A program made the position numbers and the translations under genes. A model generated the notes under the pieces. That model had not been told where the DNA came from. It did not search any database and worked only from the letters and a program-made list of their open reading frames with translations. This document shows, piece after piece, positions 20,855 to 34,845 of a stretch of 64,000 nt of DNA. Source of the DNA: an uncultured Alphaproteobacteria bacterium (lineage in GTDB: Bacteria > Pseudomonadota > Alphaproteobacteria > HIMB59 > GCA-002718135). Positions within the stretch are counted from its first letter, which is position 1. Each line of letters opens with the position of its first letter. The stretch is from NCBI GenBank assembly GCA_902518895.1, contig CABYHL010000003.1:26196-90195 (forward strand), read 5' to 3'.

Positions 20855-22389
20855 TGGAAATTAAAGCTGCAGAAATATCGTCTGTAATTAAAGACCAAAT
20901 AGCTAATTTTGAAACTAAAGCGGATGTTGCTGAGGTTGGAACAGTACTAAGTGTTGGAGATGGAATTGCACGTGTGTATGGTCTTGATCAAGTACAAGCT
21001 GGAGAGATGGTAGAATTCCCAGGCGGCATTAAAGGTATGGCCCTCAACCTTGAAATGGATAACGTTGGTGTTTCAATCTTTGGTGATGATACTGGAATTA
21101 AAGAAGGTGACACAGTTAAACGTACAGGAGAAATTGTTGACGTTCCTGTGGGAAAAGAATTGCTAGGACGTGTTGTTGATGGTCTAGGAAATCCTATTGA
21201 TGGTAAAGGACCTATTCAATCATCTGAAAAGAGAAGAATTGAATTAAAAGCTCCAGGCATTATTCCTCGCCAAAGTGTATCTGAACCAATGCAGACAGGT
21301 ATTAAAGCACTTGATGCTCTTGTTCCAGTTGGAAGAGGACAACGTGAATTAATAATTGGTGATAGACAAACAGGTAAAACTGCTGTTGCCATTGATACAA
21401 TCTTAAATCAAAAATCTGTAAATCAATCAGACAATGAAAAAGAAAAGTTATATTGTATCTATGTTGCGATTGGTCAGAAAAGATCAACAGTTGCTCAAAT
21501 TGTAAAAACGCTAGAAGATAATGGTGCTATGGAATACACAATTGTTGTATCTGCAACTGCATCAGAGCCTGCACCTTTGCAATTTTTATCTGCTTATACT
21601 GGTTGTACAATGGGAGAATATTTTAGAGATAATGGTATGCATGCATTAATTGTTTATGATGATTTATCAAAGCAAGCTGTTGCTTACAGACAGATGTCGC
21701 TTCTTTTAAGAAGACCTCCTGGACGTGAAGCATATCCTGGAGATGTATTTTACATTCATAGTCGTCTTTTAGAAAGAGCTGCCAAAATGAGTGATGAACA
21801 TGGTGGTGGAAGTTTAACTGCTCTTCCAATTATTGAGACTCAAGCTGGAGACTTATCTGCTTACATTCCAACAAATGTTATTTCCATTACGGATGGACAA
21901 ATATTTTTAGAAACAAACTTATTTTTTGCTGGTATTCGTCCTGCGATTAACGTTGGTCTTTCTGTAAGCCGTGTTGGTTCTGCAGCTCAAACAAAAGCAA
22001 TGAAAAAAATTGCTGGTCCTGTAAAACTAGAATTAGCTCAATATCGTGAGATGGCTGCTTTTGCCCAGTTTGCATCAGATTTAGATGCTTCAACGAAACA
22101 ATTACTTGATCGTGGTGCAAGACTAGTTGAAATCTTAAAACAAGGTCAATATTCACCACTAACGGTTTCAGAGCAAGTTGTATCTATTTATGCAGGTGTA
22201 CGCGGATATCTTGATAAAGTTGCTGTAGGTGATGTAGTCAAGTTTGAAGCAGAAGTTTTAAATGAGATTAGAACTAAGCATAGTGATTTATTAGATGCAA
22301 TTGCCAATGAAAAAGAATTATCTAAAGAAAATGATGATAAATTAAAATCAATCTTAGATAATTTGGTTGGAAAGTTTGCAAGTAACTAA
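20854..22389 (+). CDS. atpA: ATP synthase F1 alpha subunit
   Basis: Non-catalytic nucleotide-binding subunit of the F1 hexamer. Walker [12 protein letters not shown] is near residue 169. [31 protein letters not shown] and the arginine-finger region [11 protein letters not shown]-like [12 protein letters not shown] are intact. Its 511 residues are standard. Its start overlaps atpH by one base and it is 3 bases from atpG. Codon use is visibly more restricted than in neighbouring genes, consistent with high expression. Confidence 0.98.
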   Translation: MEIKAAEISSVIKDQIANFETKADVAEVGTVLSVGDGIARVYGLDQVQAGEMVEFPGGIKGMALNLEMDNVGVSIFGDDTGIKEGDTVKRTGEIVDVPVGKELLGRVVDGLGNPIDGKGPIQSSEKRRIELKAPGIIPRQSVSEPMQTGIKALDALVPVGRGQRELIIGDRQTGKTAVAIDTILNQKSVNQSDNEKEKLYCIYVAIGQKRSTVAQIVKTLEDNGAMEYTIVVSATASEPAPLQFLSAYTGCTMGEYFRDNGMHALIVYDDLSKQAVAYRQMSLLLRRPPGREAYPGDVFYIHSRLLERAAKMSDEHGGGSLTALPIIETQAGDLSAYIPTNVISITDGQIFLETNLFFAGIRPAINVGLSVSRVGSAAQTKAMKKIAGPVKLELAQYREMAAFAQFASDLDASTKQLLDRGARLVEILKQGQYSPLTVSEQVVSIYAGVRGYLDKVAVGDVVKFEAEVLNEIRTKHSDLLDAIANEKELSKENDDKLKSILDNLVGKFASN

Positions 22390-22392
22390 TCT

Positions 22393-24717
<2,325 letters not shown>

Positions 24718-24718
<1 letters not shown>

Positions 24719-25116
24719 TGGCAACAATTTCTTTTGATTTAGTTTCTCCAGAAAACCTTGTTTTCAATGATGAAGTTGGTACTATAATTGTCCCTGGTAA
24801 AGATGGCGACTTAGGTATTTTACCAGGACATAGTAAGGTAATGTCCTCTCTTAGACCAGGAAGAGTAATGGTATATAATGAAGATAAAAGTTTAATTAAA
24901 TCCTTTTTTGTTTCTGGTGGTTTTGCAGAAATCAATCCTGAAAAATGTATTGTTCTTGCTGAAAGTGTTGTTGAAGTGAATTCTTTAGAAAAAACATCAA
25001 TTGAAAAAGAAATACAAGAATTAGAAAATAAGGAAGGCAAAGAAACAGAGGAACAACTTTCTGTGGCTAAAGCAAAATTAGAAGCAATAAATGTAAATTA
25101 TTACGATAAAATTTAA
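24718..25116 (+). CDS. atpC: ATP synthase F1 epsilon subunit
   Basis: Rotor subunit that regulates ATP hydrolysis. The beta-sandwich domain has SFDLVSPENLVF and GDLGILPGHSKVMSSLRPG, both typical. The C-terminal helices are shortened but present to residue 132. It starts on the last base of atpD. It ends 12 bases from the convergent rppH stop, and no clear terminator hairpin is visible between them. Confidence 0.95.
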
Positions 25117-25128
25117 TTTCTCTTTAAA

Positions 25129-25599
25129 TTATACATTAGCTAAATTACTTCTAAATTCTTTTTGAATTTTTATATAAACATTTTTTTTAAATGGTACTGC
25201 GTTTCGGCTAATTTCATCATAATCCATCCATTGCCATTCACTAAATTCGGGATTTTCTGTTCCTACATTTATATCGTTATCAATTCCTGTAAAACGAAAT
25301 AAAAACCACTTTTGAATTTGACCTATGTATTTATCACCCCATGGTAATGTCTTTAGTGTTTCTCTAGGTATGTCATAAGAGATCCATTCTTGAGATGAAG
25401 TAATCAAAGATGCATTATTTGTACCAATCTCTTCCATCATTTCTCTCCAAACTGCTTCTTCAGGATTTTCATTTTCATCGATACCACCTTGAGGCATCTG
25501 CCAATATCCACTTGGATGATCTAATCTTCGACCAACTAAAATTTGATTTCTTGCATTGAGAATCATCATTCCCACACATTTTCTATATTTTTTTTGCAT
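25129..25599 (-). CDS. rppH: RNA pyrophosphohydrolase (Nudix)
   Basis: Removes pyrophosphate from mRNA 5' ends and can cleave dinucleoside polyphosphates. A complete Nudix box spans residues 38-60 (G38, E44, R52-E53, E56-E57). It is followed by the LPWGDKYIGQIQKWFLFRF segment that marks the RppH/NudH subgroup. Its 156 residues fit. It is the last gene of the long minus-strand operon that begins at rplU, 2 bases after ctpA. Confidence 0.95.
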   Translation of the reverse strand: MQKKYRKCVGMMILNARNQILVGRRLDHPSGYWQMPQGGIDENENPEEAVWREMMEEIGTNNASLITSSQEWISYDIPRETLKTLPWGDKYIGQIQKWFLFRFTGIDNDINVGTENPEFSEWQWMDYDEISRNAVPFKKNVYIKIQKEFRSNLANV

Positions 25600-25601
25600 T
25601 A

Positions 25602-26897
25602 TTATTCTTGAGTTTCATTAAAGAGACTTACACCTTGCACAAGATCAAAGGCTCTCCGAAGTTGATAATCAATCTCTAAACGTTTTTCAAATTCACTTAA
25701 TTCATTATCTTCATTTTCTTCTACATCTTCTTCATTATTTTTATCAAGAGAATCTTTTAGATCTGATTCAGAAAATCTTTTATAATCAAAAGATTCAAAT
25801 TCTCCTTGTTCAATGATTATGTCTGGTACGATCCCCTTACCTTGGATTGATTCACCTGAAGGAGTATAATATCTGGCGGTAGTTAATCTTATACCAGTTA
25901 GATTATCACTATTTGAAACTTGAAAAGGAATTATTGTTTGAACTGAACCCTTTCCAAAAGATTGTGTACCTATAATGATTGCTCTTTTATGATCTTGAAG
26001 TGCGCCTGCAACAATTTCAGAAGCTGATGCAGAACCACCATCAATAATTACAACAAGTGGTTTTCCATTAGTTTTATCAGATTTTTTTGCACGATATCTT
26101 CTTATGTCTTTTTTATCTCTGCCTCTTGTTGAAACAATTTCTCCTCTTTCCAAGAATATATCCGTTACCTTAACTGCTTGTGTAAGAAGACCACCTGGGT
26201 TTGATCGCACATCTAAAACGTAACCCTTTATTTTATTTTCTTGTTCAATCTTTTTTATAGCATTTAGAAGACCACTTTCTGTTTGTTCATTAAAAGATGT
26301 TATTCTTAAGTATCCAATATTGTTAAGCACTTCACTTTTAACTGATCTAATTTTGATATAATCTCTGATAATTTCAATCTCAAAGGGTTCAGTATTTGCT
26401 CTTGAAACAGTAATTACTATTGGCTCACCTTTTTTGCCTCTCATTAATTCAACAGCTTCATTTAGAGTTAGACCAAAAACAGGTGTTTCGTCTATTTGAA
26501 TAATATAATCACCTGCAAGAACTCCAGCATCATATGCCGGCGTATCTTCTATCGGAGCAATGACTTTTACAAAACCTTCTTCCATAGTAATTTCAATACC
26601 TAATCCACCAAATTTACCCTCTGTATCCATTTGCATTTCTTGAAATACTTCTTCATTCATAAAACCAGAATGAGGATCTAAACCTGACAACATTCCATCA
26701 ATCGCTTTTTCAATTAATTCTTGATCCGTAACCTCTTCCACATAGGAAGATCTTACCCTGTCAAACACTTGTCCAAATAGATCTAAATATTTGTATTTTT
26801 CTTCATCTGAAGAAGATCCATATGTTTTAGGTGCAAGAAGTGTAATGAGGGTGAACAGTAGTATTACTTTTAAAAAAACATTTTTTGAAATTATCAT
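25602..26897 (-). CDS. ctpA: C-terminal processing peptidase, S41A family
   Basis: Periplasmic serine protease. Residues 1-28 look like a signal peptide (hydrophobic KVILLFTLITLLA). A PDZ domain around 90-170 includes GGLGIEITMEEG and GVLAGDYIIQID. The protease domain has DVRSNPGGLL, then GGSASASEI with the catalytic Ser and GTQSFGKGSVQ with the catalytic Lys. An acidic tail near 385-400 (DKNNEEDVEENEDNE) is unusual but simple. It is 2 bases from rppH and 5 from rsfS. Confidence 0.95.
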   Translation of the reverse strand: MIISKNVFLKVILLFTLITLLAPKTYGSSSDEEKYKYLDLFGQVFDRVRSSYVEEVTDQELIEKAIDGMLSGLDPHSGFMNEEVFQEMQMDTEGKFGGLGIEITMEEGFVKVIAPIEDTPAYDAGVLAGDYIIQIDETPVFGLTLNEAVELMRGKKGEPIVITVSRANTEPFEIEIIRDYIKIRSVKSEVLNNIGYLRITSFNEQTESGLLNAIKKIEQENKIKGYVLDVRSNPGGLLTQAVKVTDIFLERGEIVSTRGRDKKDIRRYRAKKSDKTNGKPLVVIIDGGSASASEIVAGALQDHKRAIIIGTQSFGKGSVQTIIPFQVSNSDNLTGIRLTTARYYTPSGESIQGKGIVPDIIIEQGEFESFDYKRFSESDLKDSLDKNNEEDVEENEDNELSEFEKRLEIDYQLRRAFDLVQGVSLFNETQE

Positions 26898-26902
26898 ATA
26901 TT

Positions 26903-27238
26903 TTAAGCTAGTTTAGTTTGTGAAGAATCAAAGCTTACTTCCCATAATTTTTCTAATGCATATAATTCTCTAATTTCTTGTCGAAACAAATGAACAATAA
27001 TCTCACCTGCATCAACAATTATCCAGTCACATTGAGGTCTTCCTTCAGGATTTGGACACTTTATCCCTGCTTTTTTTAATTTTTTTACCATTTCGTCTGC
27101 TGTAGCATCTGAATGTCTAGTTGACCTACAGGTAGCAATCACAAAGGCATCAGCAACGGATGATTTATTAGATAAATCAATAACTTTTATATCTTCAGCT
27201 TTTGCATCACTTAGTATTGATACAATATTTTCCGTCAA
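26903..27238 (-). CDS. rsfS: Ribosomal silencing factor RsfS
   Basis: Binds ribosomal protein L14 (uL14) and blocks subunit joining when nutrients run short. The conserved DAKAEDIKVIDLSNKSSVADAFVIATCRSTRH stretch is split here as residues 12-43 of a 111-residue protein. The DWIIVDAGEIIVHLF block and YALEKLW follow. Adjacent nadD and proA are its usual alphaproteobacterial neighbours. Confidence 0.95.
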   Translation of the reverse strand: MTENIVSILSDAKAEDIKVIDLSNKSSVADAFVIATCRSTRHSDATADEMVKKLKKAGIKCPNPEGRPQCDWIIVDAGEIIVHLFRQEIRELYALEKLWEVSFDSSQTKLA

Positions 27239-27251
27239 TGAAGTAAATTTA

Positions 27252-27830
27252 TTAATATTTACCTCTTAATTTATTTCTTTGATTTCTAATTTCAGATGAT
27301 GAAATTTTAATTTCTTTATTTTGAATCAAAGTCCAAGCAGGAATTTTTTTTGAAACATGTTCTATGTCTTGAGCTATATATTTATTATGAATAAATTTCT
27401 TTGCTGCAACACTTTTCAAAGCATTCGTATTATATCCATGTCTTCTAAAAATAACAATAGAGATAATATGAAAAATTGATTGCCATTTTTCCCATTCGTG
27501 GAAATTAACTAAATTGTCTGCACCCATTAACCAAAAAAATTTAATATTTTTATAATATTGAATTAGAAATTTAATTGTTTGATAAGAGTATTGAGATCTA
27601 ATTTTTTTTTCTACTTCTAATATTTTTATAGGAAAATTTTTTGTAATTTGTTTACAATTTTGTAATCTCTCTTCGTATGTTGCGGGCTTTGAAATCTTCA
27701 AGGGGTTTTGAGGTGTAACTAGCCACCAAATCTCATCTAGCTGTAATACTTTTTTAGCTTCATTTGAAATAAATAGATGCCCTCGATGTGGCGGATCAAA
27801 AGACCCTCCCAGAAGTCCAATCTTTTTCAA
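27252..27830 (-). CDS. nadD: Nicotinate-nucleotide adenylyltransferase
   Basis: Makes deamido-NAD from nicotinate mononucleotide and ATP. GLLGGSFDPPHRGHLFIS at residues 5-22 is the nucleotidyltransferase T/HxGH-type motif, and a C-terminal ISSSEIRN matches the ISSTxIR site. The start is TTG at 27828-27830, directly after the proA stop. It is the only start that preserves the family N-terminus, so the gene relies on a non-ATG codon. Length is 192. Confidence 0.94.
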   Translation of the reverse strand: MKKIGLLGGSFDPPHRGHLFISNEAKKVLQLDEIWWLVTPQNPLKISKPATYEERLQNCKQITKNFPIKILEVEKKIRSQYSYQTIKFLIQYYKNIKFFWLMGADNLVNFHEWEKWQSIFHIISIVIFRRHGYNTNALKSVAAKKFIHNKYIAQDIEHVSKKIPAWTLIQNKEIKISSSEIRNQRNKLRGKY

Positions 27831-29080
27831 TTAAGGTCTTTCCTGGCCATTACCATTAACTACATATTTAAATGTAGTTAAATGTTTTGTTCCCACTGGT
27901 CCTCTTACATGTATTTTGTCTGTTGAGATTCCTATCTCAGCACCAAAACCAAATTCACCGCCATCCGCAAATTGTGTAGATGCATTTTTAAGTATTATTG
28001 CGCTGTCTATTTTATTATAAAATTTTTCAAAGGTTTTTTCACTTTCTGTAATTATACTTTCTGTATGTCCAGAAGAATAATCATTTATATGCTTAACCGC
28101 TCCATCAACTCCTGAAACAATTTTTACTGATAAAATTTTATCTAAATATTCTAATGACCAATCTTCTTCACTTGCCGTTTTAAAATCACTATCTAAAGAC
28201 TGAATATATTCATCACCTCTAATTTCACAATTTACTTCTTTTAGAGGTTCTAATATTTTCATTGCTTCGTCTTTAATTTTTTCATCAATTAAAAGTGTTT
28301 CTGCAGCACCACAAATTTCAGGACGTCTCATTTTGCTATTAAAAACTACTTTTTCTGCAATGCTTAAATCAGCATCTTTATCTACATACACATGACATAT
28401 ACCGTCTAAATGTTTGATAACGGGTATTTTGCTTGCTGAATTAATTTTTTCAATCAAACCTTTGCCACCTCTAGGAATAATTACGTCAACATAATCTCTC
28501 ATGCTTAGCAAATGATCAACCGCTTCTCTTTCAGGTGTATTAATCATTTGGACACAATGTTCAGGGAGTCCAGCTTCTGTGAAAGCATTTGTAATGTTAT
28601 TTACCAATTCCTTAGAGGAATGAAAACTATCACTACCACCTCTTAAAATTATACAATTGCCAGATTTTATAGAAAGACAAGAAGCATCAACAGTGACGTT
28701 CGGTCTGGATTCATAAATCACGCCTAATACACCAAGTGGTGTTGAAATTTTACGAAACTGCAAACCATTAGGTCTTTCCCATTTTTCTAATGTAATGCCA
28801 ATTGGATCTGGTATCTCGATAATATCTTCAATGGATGTAATCAATCCATCAATAGATTTTTTAGTTAATGTAAGTCTATTTATTAAAGGCTTAGCTAAAG
28901 ATTTTTTTTCACCATTTTCTAAATCTATTTTATTAGCGTCAAGAATTTTATTTCTATTTTTATCTAAATTTTTAGTGAGTTTTTTTAAAGCAAGATTTTT
29001 TTGATCACTTCTACAGACTTTCATATTTAGAGAGGCAGATTTTGCTCTTTTACCTAATTCAATAATATTATTTTCAATAC

Positions 29081-29084
<4 letters not shown>
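27831..29084 (-). CDS. proA: Gamma-glutamyl phosphate reductase
   Basis: Second step of proline biosynthesis: NADPH reduction of glutamyl-5-phosphate. The aldehyde-dehydrogenase-like fold shows PLGVLGVIYESRPNVT, KSGNCIILRGGSDSFHS and the catalytic Cys in RPEICGAAETLL. The C-terminal TSFGAEIGIST-like block is seen as FGFGAEIGISTDKIHVRG. Length 417 is full. It overlaps proB by four bases (ATGA). Confidence 0.97.
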
Positions 29085-31178
<2,094 letters not shown>

Positions 31179-31192
31179 TTAATTAATTGGGA

Positions 31193-31450
31193 TTATTGTT
31201 CTGTGGGAACAACTGATACAAAAGTTCTTACTCTTGTTTTTTTAAAAGTTACTTTTCCATTTATTGTAGCAAATATAGTGTGATCTTTACCTATGCCAAC
31301 ATTATCACCTGGATGAAACTTTGTGCCTCGTTGCCTAATAATGATGTTTCCTGCTATTACGTTTTCACCACCAAATTTCTTAACTCCAAGTCTTCGACCC
31401 GCAGAGTCTCTTCCATTCCTAGAACTACCACCTGCTTTTTTCGTTGCCAT
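31193..31450 (-). CDS. rpmA: 50S ribosomal protein L27 (bL27)
   Basis: Ribosomal protein near the peptidyl transferase centre. The N-terminal [20 protein letters not shown] and [18 protein letters not shown] are invariant family blocks. Length is 85. The ATG overlaps the rplU stop by one base, so the pair is coupled. Confidence 0.98.
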   Translation of the reverse strand: MATKKAGGSSRNGRDSAGRRLGVKKFGGENVIAGNIIIRQRGTKFHPGDNVGIGKDHTIFATINGKVTFKKTRVRTFVSVVPTEQ

Positions 31451-31971
31451 TATTTATCTTCTTTTTTAGTTTTAACAGTTTTTTTAACAGTTTTCTTTAC
31501 TGATTTTTTCTTAGTAGGTGAAGCTTTATTTACTGCTTTTTTTGTAACTGTCTTCTTTTTTGTAACTTTTACCTCTTTAGACTCAATTTTTTCTTTACTA
31601 AATTTAGTTTCAGTTTTTTTAACTTTTTTTGTTTCTGGTTCAGCGGTTGACTTTTTTCCACCATAAGAAATTGATTCTATTCTTAATACAGTTAGATATT
31701 GTCTATGACCTTGTGTTAGTCTGTAATTTTGTCTTTTTCTTTTTTTAAAAACTATTATTTTTTTATCTCTGATTTGATCAACAATTTTTGCTTCAATTGA
31801 AGCATCTTTTAGTAATGGCTCGCCTAAGCTATTTGTGCTTTGATCACTGATCGCTAATACATCAGTAATAGACACTTTATCACCTTTGGATCCCTCAAGT
31901 TTTTCTACTTTAAGTATCTGACCAGCTCTTGCTGAGTATTGCTTTCCACCAGTTTTGAAAATTGCTAACAT
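31450..31971 (-). CDS. rplU: 50S ribosomal protein L21 (bL21) with long basic tail
   Basis: Residues 1-103 are a normal L21 ([37 protein letters not shown]). They are followed by about 70 extra residues made mostly of Lys, Thr, Val, Ser and Glu, with repeated KKT/KKTV units, no hydrophobic core and no recognised domain. Many alphaproteobacterial L21s have some extension, but this one nearly doubles the protein. It is the first gene of the nine-gene operon running down to rppH. Confidence 0.96.
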   Translation of the reverse strand: MLAIFKTGGKQYSARAGQILKVEKLEGSKGDKVSITDVLAISDQSTNSLGEPLLKDASIEAKIVDQIRDKKIIVFKKRKRQNYRLTQGHRQYLTVLRIESISYGGKKSTAEPETKKVKKTETKFSKEKIESKEVKVTKKKTVTKKAVNKASPTKKKSVKKTVKKTVKTKKEDK

Positions 31972-31988
31972 ATCTTTTGATGGCGGGG

Positions 31989-32015
31989 TTTATAGTGAAC
32001 TATGCTAATAGTCAA
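31989..32015 (-). promoter_or_regulatory. Possible promoter of the rplU-rppH operon
   Basis: On the minus strand TTGACT (32015-32010) and TATAAA (31994-31989) are separated by 15 bases, shorter than the optimal 17. The boxes sit about 18 bases upstream of the rplU ATG, in an 80-base gap after gloB. Both boxes match consensus well, which is the only support. Confidence 0.4.
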
Positions 32016-32051
32016 ACTAAAAATATGGCGTAAATACTGGAAATAAAGACC

Positions 32052-32804
32052 TTAAAAGCTATCCTTTGCTTTTCGCAAATAAGCAAATAATTCAAAGTCT
32101 GTAAAACCTAGCTCTTTCTTAATTATAGTACCTAATTTTGAATTTTGATTCAGGAATAAGTTATATTGTTTTTCATCTTCTAATAAAAAAGGTACGGATT
32201 TTCCTTTATTATTTAAATCATCAATAATTTTGTTTCTAACTGTCAAATAAGCACTTTCTTTTTTGAGTGTTTTCTCAAGAAAATTTAAATTGCTTAATGT
32301 ATATTCATGACCACAATAAATAATTGTATTTTTATCTAACTCATTGATTATTTTTAAACTGTTAAACATTTCATTTAATGTTCCTTCAAACACACGACCA
32401 CAACCAAGTCTGAACAGTGTATCACCACAAAATAAAACACCATTATTTTCATCATAGTAAATTATATGATCTAATGTATGCCCGGGTGTTTTTATTATTC
32501 TAAATGTATTTAAGCAGGAGCTGACTTCATCTCCATCATGTAAAACGAATCTTGTATTTTCAATCTGAGCACTTGGAGAGTGTATATTAACTTCTGGAAA
32601 AGCATTAAGTATTCCTTTTATACCTGATGTGTGATCTTTATGATGATGTGTAATAAATATATCTTCTATAGTTAAATTGTATTCAAGAGCAAAATTTAAT
32701 ATAGGATTACTATCAGCAGGATCTATAACACAGCTCCTAAGCTTGTCATTATATAAAACAAAAGAGTAGTTATCTTTTAATTGATTTATAATTTCAACTT
32801 TCAT
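32052..32804 (-). CDS. gloB: Hydroxyacylglutathione hydrolase (glyoxalase II)
   Basis: Metallo-beta-lactamase-fold enzyme that hydrolyses S-lactoylglutathione. The THHHKDHTSG motif (HxHxDH) is at about 52-61, with PGHTLDHIIY and FCGDTLF following as further metal-binding positions, and YCGHEYT supplies the last His. Its 250 residues match GloB. It lies 7 bases after metW, the third gene of the metX-metW-gloB unit. Confidence 0.93.
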   Translation of the reverse strand: MKVEIINQLKDNYSFVLYNDKLRSCVIDPADSNPILNFALEYNLTIEDIFITHHHKDHTSGIKGILNAFPEVNIHSPSAQIENTRFVLHDGDEVSSCLNTFRIIKTPGHTLDHIIYYDENNGVLFCGDTLFRLGCGRVFEGTLNEMFNSLKIINELDKNTIIYCGHEYTLSNLNFLEKTLKKESAYLTVRNKIIDDLNNKGKSVPFLLEDEKQYNLFLNQNSKLGTIIKKELGFTDFELFAYLRKAKDSF

Positions 32805-32811
32805 CTAATAA

Positions 32812-33495
32812 CTAATTTGCAATAACAGAATTTTTTGCAAAAACTTTTTTTGATGATTTAATTTTTATTGGTTCAAAATTTTTATAACTTAATAAAAAGA
32901 TAGCTTCGTGAGTGAAAAAATTTACTCCAGTAACTGATTCACTTATATCAAATTGCTTACCTTTTGATGTTAATCCAATACTTTTTTCAATCACAATATT
33001 CATTTCATTACACAAATTCAAAAAATCCTTAATTGTAAAAAAATGAATGTTAGGTGTGTCATACCATGTATAAGGTAAACTTTCTGTTACTGGCATTTTT
33101 CCAGATATTAAAAGCTGTAATCTTATTTTCCAATGTCCAAAGTTAGGAAAAGAAACAATTGCTTTTGATCCTATTCTTAATAATTCAGATAGAATATCTT
33201 TGGGTTTCATCATTGCTTGTAAAGTTTGACTTAAAATTACATAATCAAAACTATTATTTGAATATTGAGATAAATCTAATTCGGCATTTCCATGTACAAC
33301 ATTGAAACCCCTTGCGATAGCATTTGCTGCTAGATCTCTATTTAATTCAATGCCATGAGTTATCGCATTACGATTATTTTCTAATTGCTCCATAAGACCG
33401 CCATCACCACATCCAATATCTAGGATTTTTCTATCTTGTGCGATAAGTGTTTCAATAAGAGACCAATCTTTTCTTATGCTATTAATTTTATTCAT
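32812..33495 (-). CDS. metW: Methionine biosynthesis protein MetW
   Basis: Methyltransferase-like partner of MetX that raises homoserine acylation in characterised bacteria. LDIGCGDGGLMEQL at about 24-37 is the SAM-binding loop, and SFPNFGHWKIRLQLLISGKMP and YTWYDTPNIHFFT are specific to MetW. Its start overlaps metX by eight bases. Length is 227. Co-location with metX behind a SAM-II element fits its role. Confidence 0.95.
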   Translation of the reverse strand: MNKINSIRKDWSLIETLIAQDRKILDIGCGDGGLMEQLENNRNAITHGIELNRDLAANAIARGFNVVHGNAELDLSQYSNNSFDYVILSQTLQAMMKPKDILSELLRIGSKAIVSFPNFGHWKIRLQLLISGKMPVTESLPYTWYDTPNIHFFTIKDFLNLCNEMNIVIEKSIGLTSKGKQFDISESVTGVNFFTHEAIFLLSYKNFEPIKIKSSKKVFAKNSVIAN

Positions 33496-34636
33496 CTATC
33501 TTTGCAAAGTTGTTTGTTAGGAAACCTTTTATTACATCATCTAACTGTGGTTCCTCTAATAAAAAACTATCATGTCCTTTATCAGTATCAATTTCTAAAA
33601 AGCTTACTTCTCTTGATAGAGAATTTAATTGATTTACAATAATTTTACTTTCTATTGTAGGGAATAACCAATCCGAGGTAAAAGAGACAATTAAATATTT
33701 TAAATGGTTATTTGGATTATGACTAAACTCAATATTTTTTCTAAATGTTTCATCATGATCAAAATAATCCATAGCCCTTGTTAAATAAAGATATGAATTT
33801 GCATCAAATCTTTCAACAAATGATTTACCTTGATATCTCAGATAACTCTCAACTTGAAAATCAGCATCAAACCCAAAAGAAATAATATCTCTTGATTGAA
33901 GTTTTCTTCCAAATTTTCTATGCATCGCATTTTCGGATAAATATGTGATATGTGCAATCATTCTTGCTACTGATAGACCTCTTTCTGGCACTTCATTATT
34001 TTCAAAATACTTTCCATTTTTCCAAATAGGATCACTCATTATTGCCTGTCGCCCAACTTCATGAAATGCAATATTTTGAGCGGAATGTTTTAAAGCGCCC
34101 GCAATATGTATAATATTTAAAATTTTATCTGGAAAATCGATTGCCCATTGAAGTGCTTGCATTGCTCCCATCGAACCACCAATGACAGAAAATAACTTCT
34201 CTATATTTAAACTTTCAATCAATAAAGATTGAGCCTTCACCATATCTTTTATTGTTACGGAAGGAAAATTACCACCATATGCAACATCAATTCCATTTTG
34301 TAACTCTTTAGGACCAGTTGATCCAGCACAACCGCCGAGTACATTTGAGCAAATTACAAAAAATTTGTTTGTATCAATTGGTTTATTAGGTCCAACCATT
34401 CTAGACCACCAACCTTCTCTCCCAGTAATGGGATTGTTCCCAGCAACATATTGATCTCCAGTTAAAGCATGGCAAACAAGAATAGCATTTGTTTTATCAG
34501 TATTTAATTTACCATATGCTTTGAATGCTAGTTTAAAACTATCTATTATATCTCCTGATTCTAGTTTTAAATTAATATTCTCAAAATAGGCTATTTCGCT
34601 TTCAAGTTTTGTATCAGTAGTAAATTTTGTATTCAT
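33488..34636 (-). CDS. metX: Homoserine O-acyltransferase MetX
   Basis: Acylates homoserine (acetyl by usual annotation; a minority of MetX use succinyl) to start methionine synthesis. The alpha/beta hydrolase fold has NAILVCHALTGDQYV, the nucleophile region VIGGSMGAMQAL and a C-terminal Asp/His pair (DWLFP, DKGHDSFLLE). The GGCAGSTGP stretch is MetX-specific. Length is 382. It is led by a SAM-II riboswitch candidate about 48 bases upstream, so expression should fall when SAM is plentiful. Confidence 0.95.
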   Translation of the reverse strand: MNTKFTTDTKLESEIAYFENINLKLESGDIIDSFKLAFKAYGKLNTDKTNAILVCHALTGDQYVAGNNPITGREGWWSRMVGPNKPIDTNKFFVICSNVLGGCAGSTGPKELQNGIDVAYGGNFPSVTIKDMVKAQSLLIESLNIEKLFSVIGGSMGAMQALQWAIDFPDKILNIIHIAGALKHSAQNIAFHEVGRQAIMSDPIWKNGKYFENNEVPERGLSVARMIAHITYLSENAMHRKFGRKLQSRDIISFGFDADFQVESYLRYQGKSFVERFDANSYLYLTRAMDYFDHDETFRKNIEFSHNPNNHLKYLIVSFTSDWLFPTIESKIIVNQLNSLSREVSFLEIDTDKGHDSFLLEEPQLDDVIKGFLTNNFAKIDE

Positions 34637-34683
34637 ATCTTTTTAGTCTAACACTATTTGAAAGAACGAAGGAGGAGTGTAAA

Positions 34684-34732
34684 CGCTTTAGCTGATTATT
34701 GCTCCACCCGCAAGCTGTCTCAAATCGGTGAT
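34684..34732 (-). promoter_or_regulatory. SAM-II riboswitch upstream of metX
   Basis: The minus strand contains, in order, CCGATTTGA, GCTTGCGGG and GCTAAAGCG within about 50 bases. These match the conserved blocks of the alphaproteobacterial metA/SAM-II motif as I remember it. Position ahead of metX is the classical one. Roughly 48 bases separate it from the ATG, with a CTCCTCC tract (minus strand, 34677-34671) that could mask a ribosome-binding site. A covariance-model hit would settle it. Confidence 0.75.
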
Positions 34733-34845
34733 AATAGGTCTTATATTTATATATCTTTCTAAGTCAATAAATCGTCATTTTTTAAATTAAATACTACTTT
34801 ATTTTGATTTATCGTTAGATAGTTTGTAAAGAAACGTCCAAAATT

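Noticed and set aside
31280-31666. Plus-strand open frame across rpmA and rplU
   Set aside because: It is antisense to two ribosomal protein genes, and its Phe/Ser-rich product reflects the complement of lysine-rich codons.
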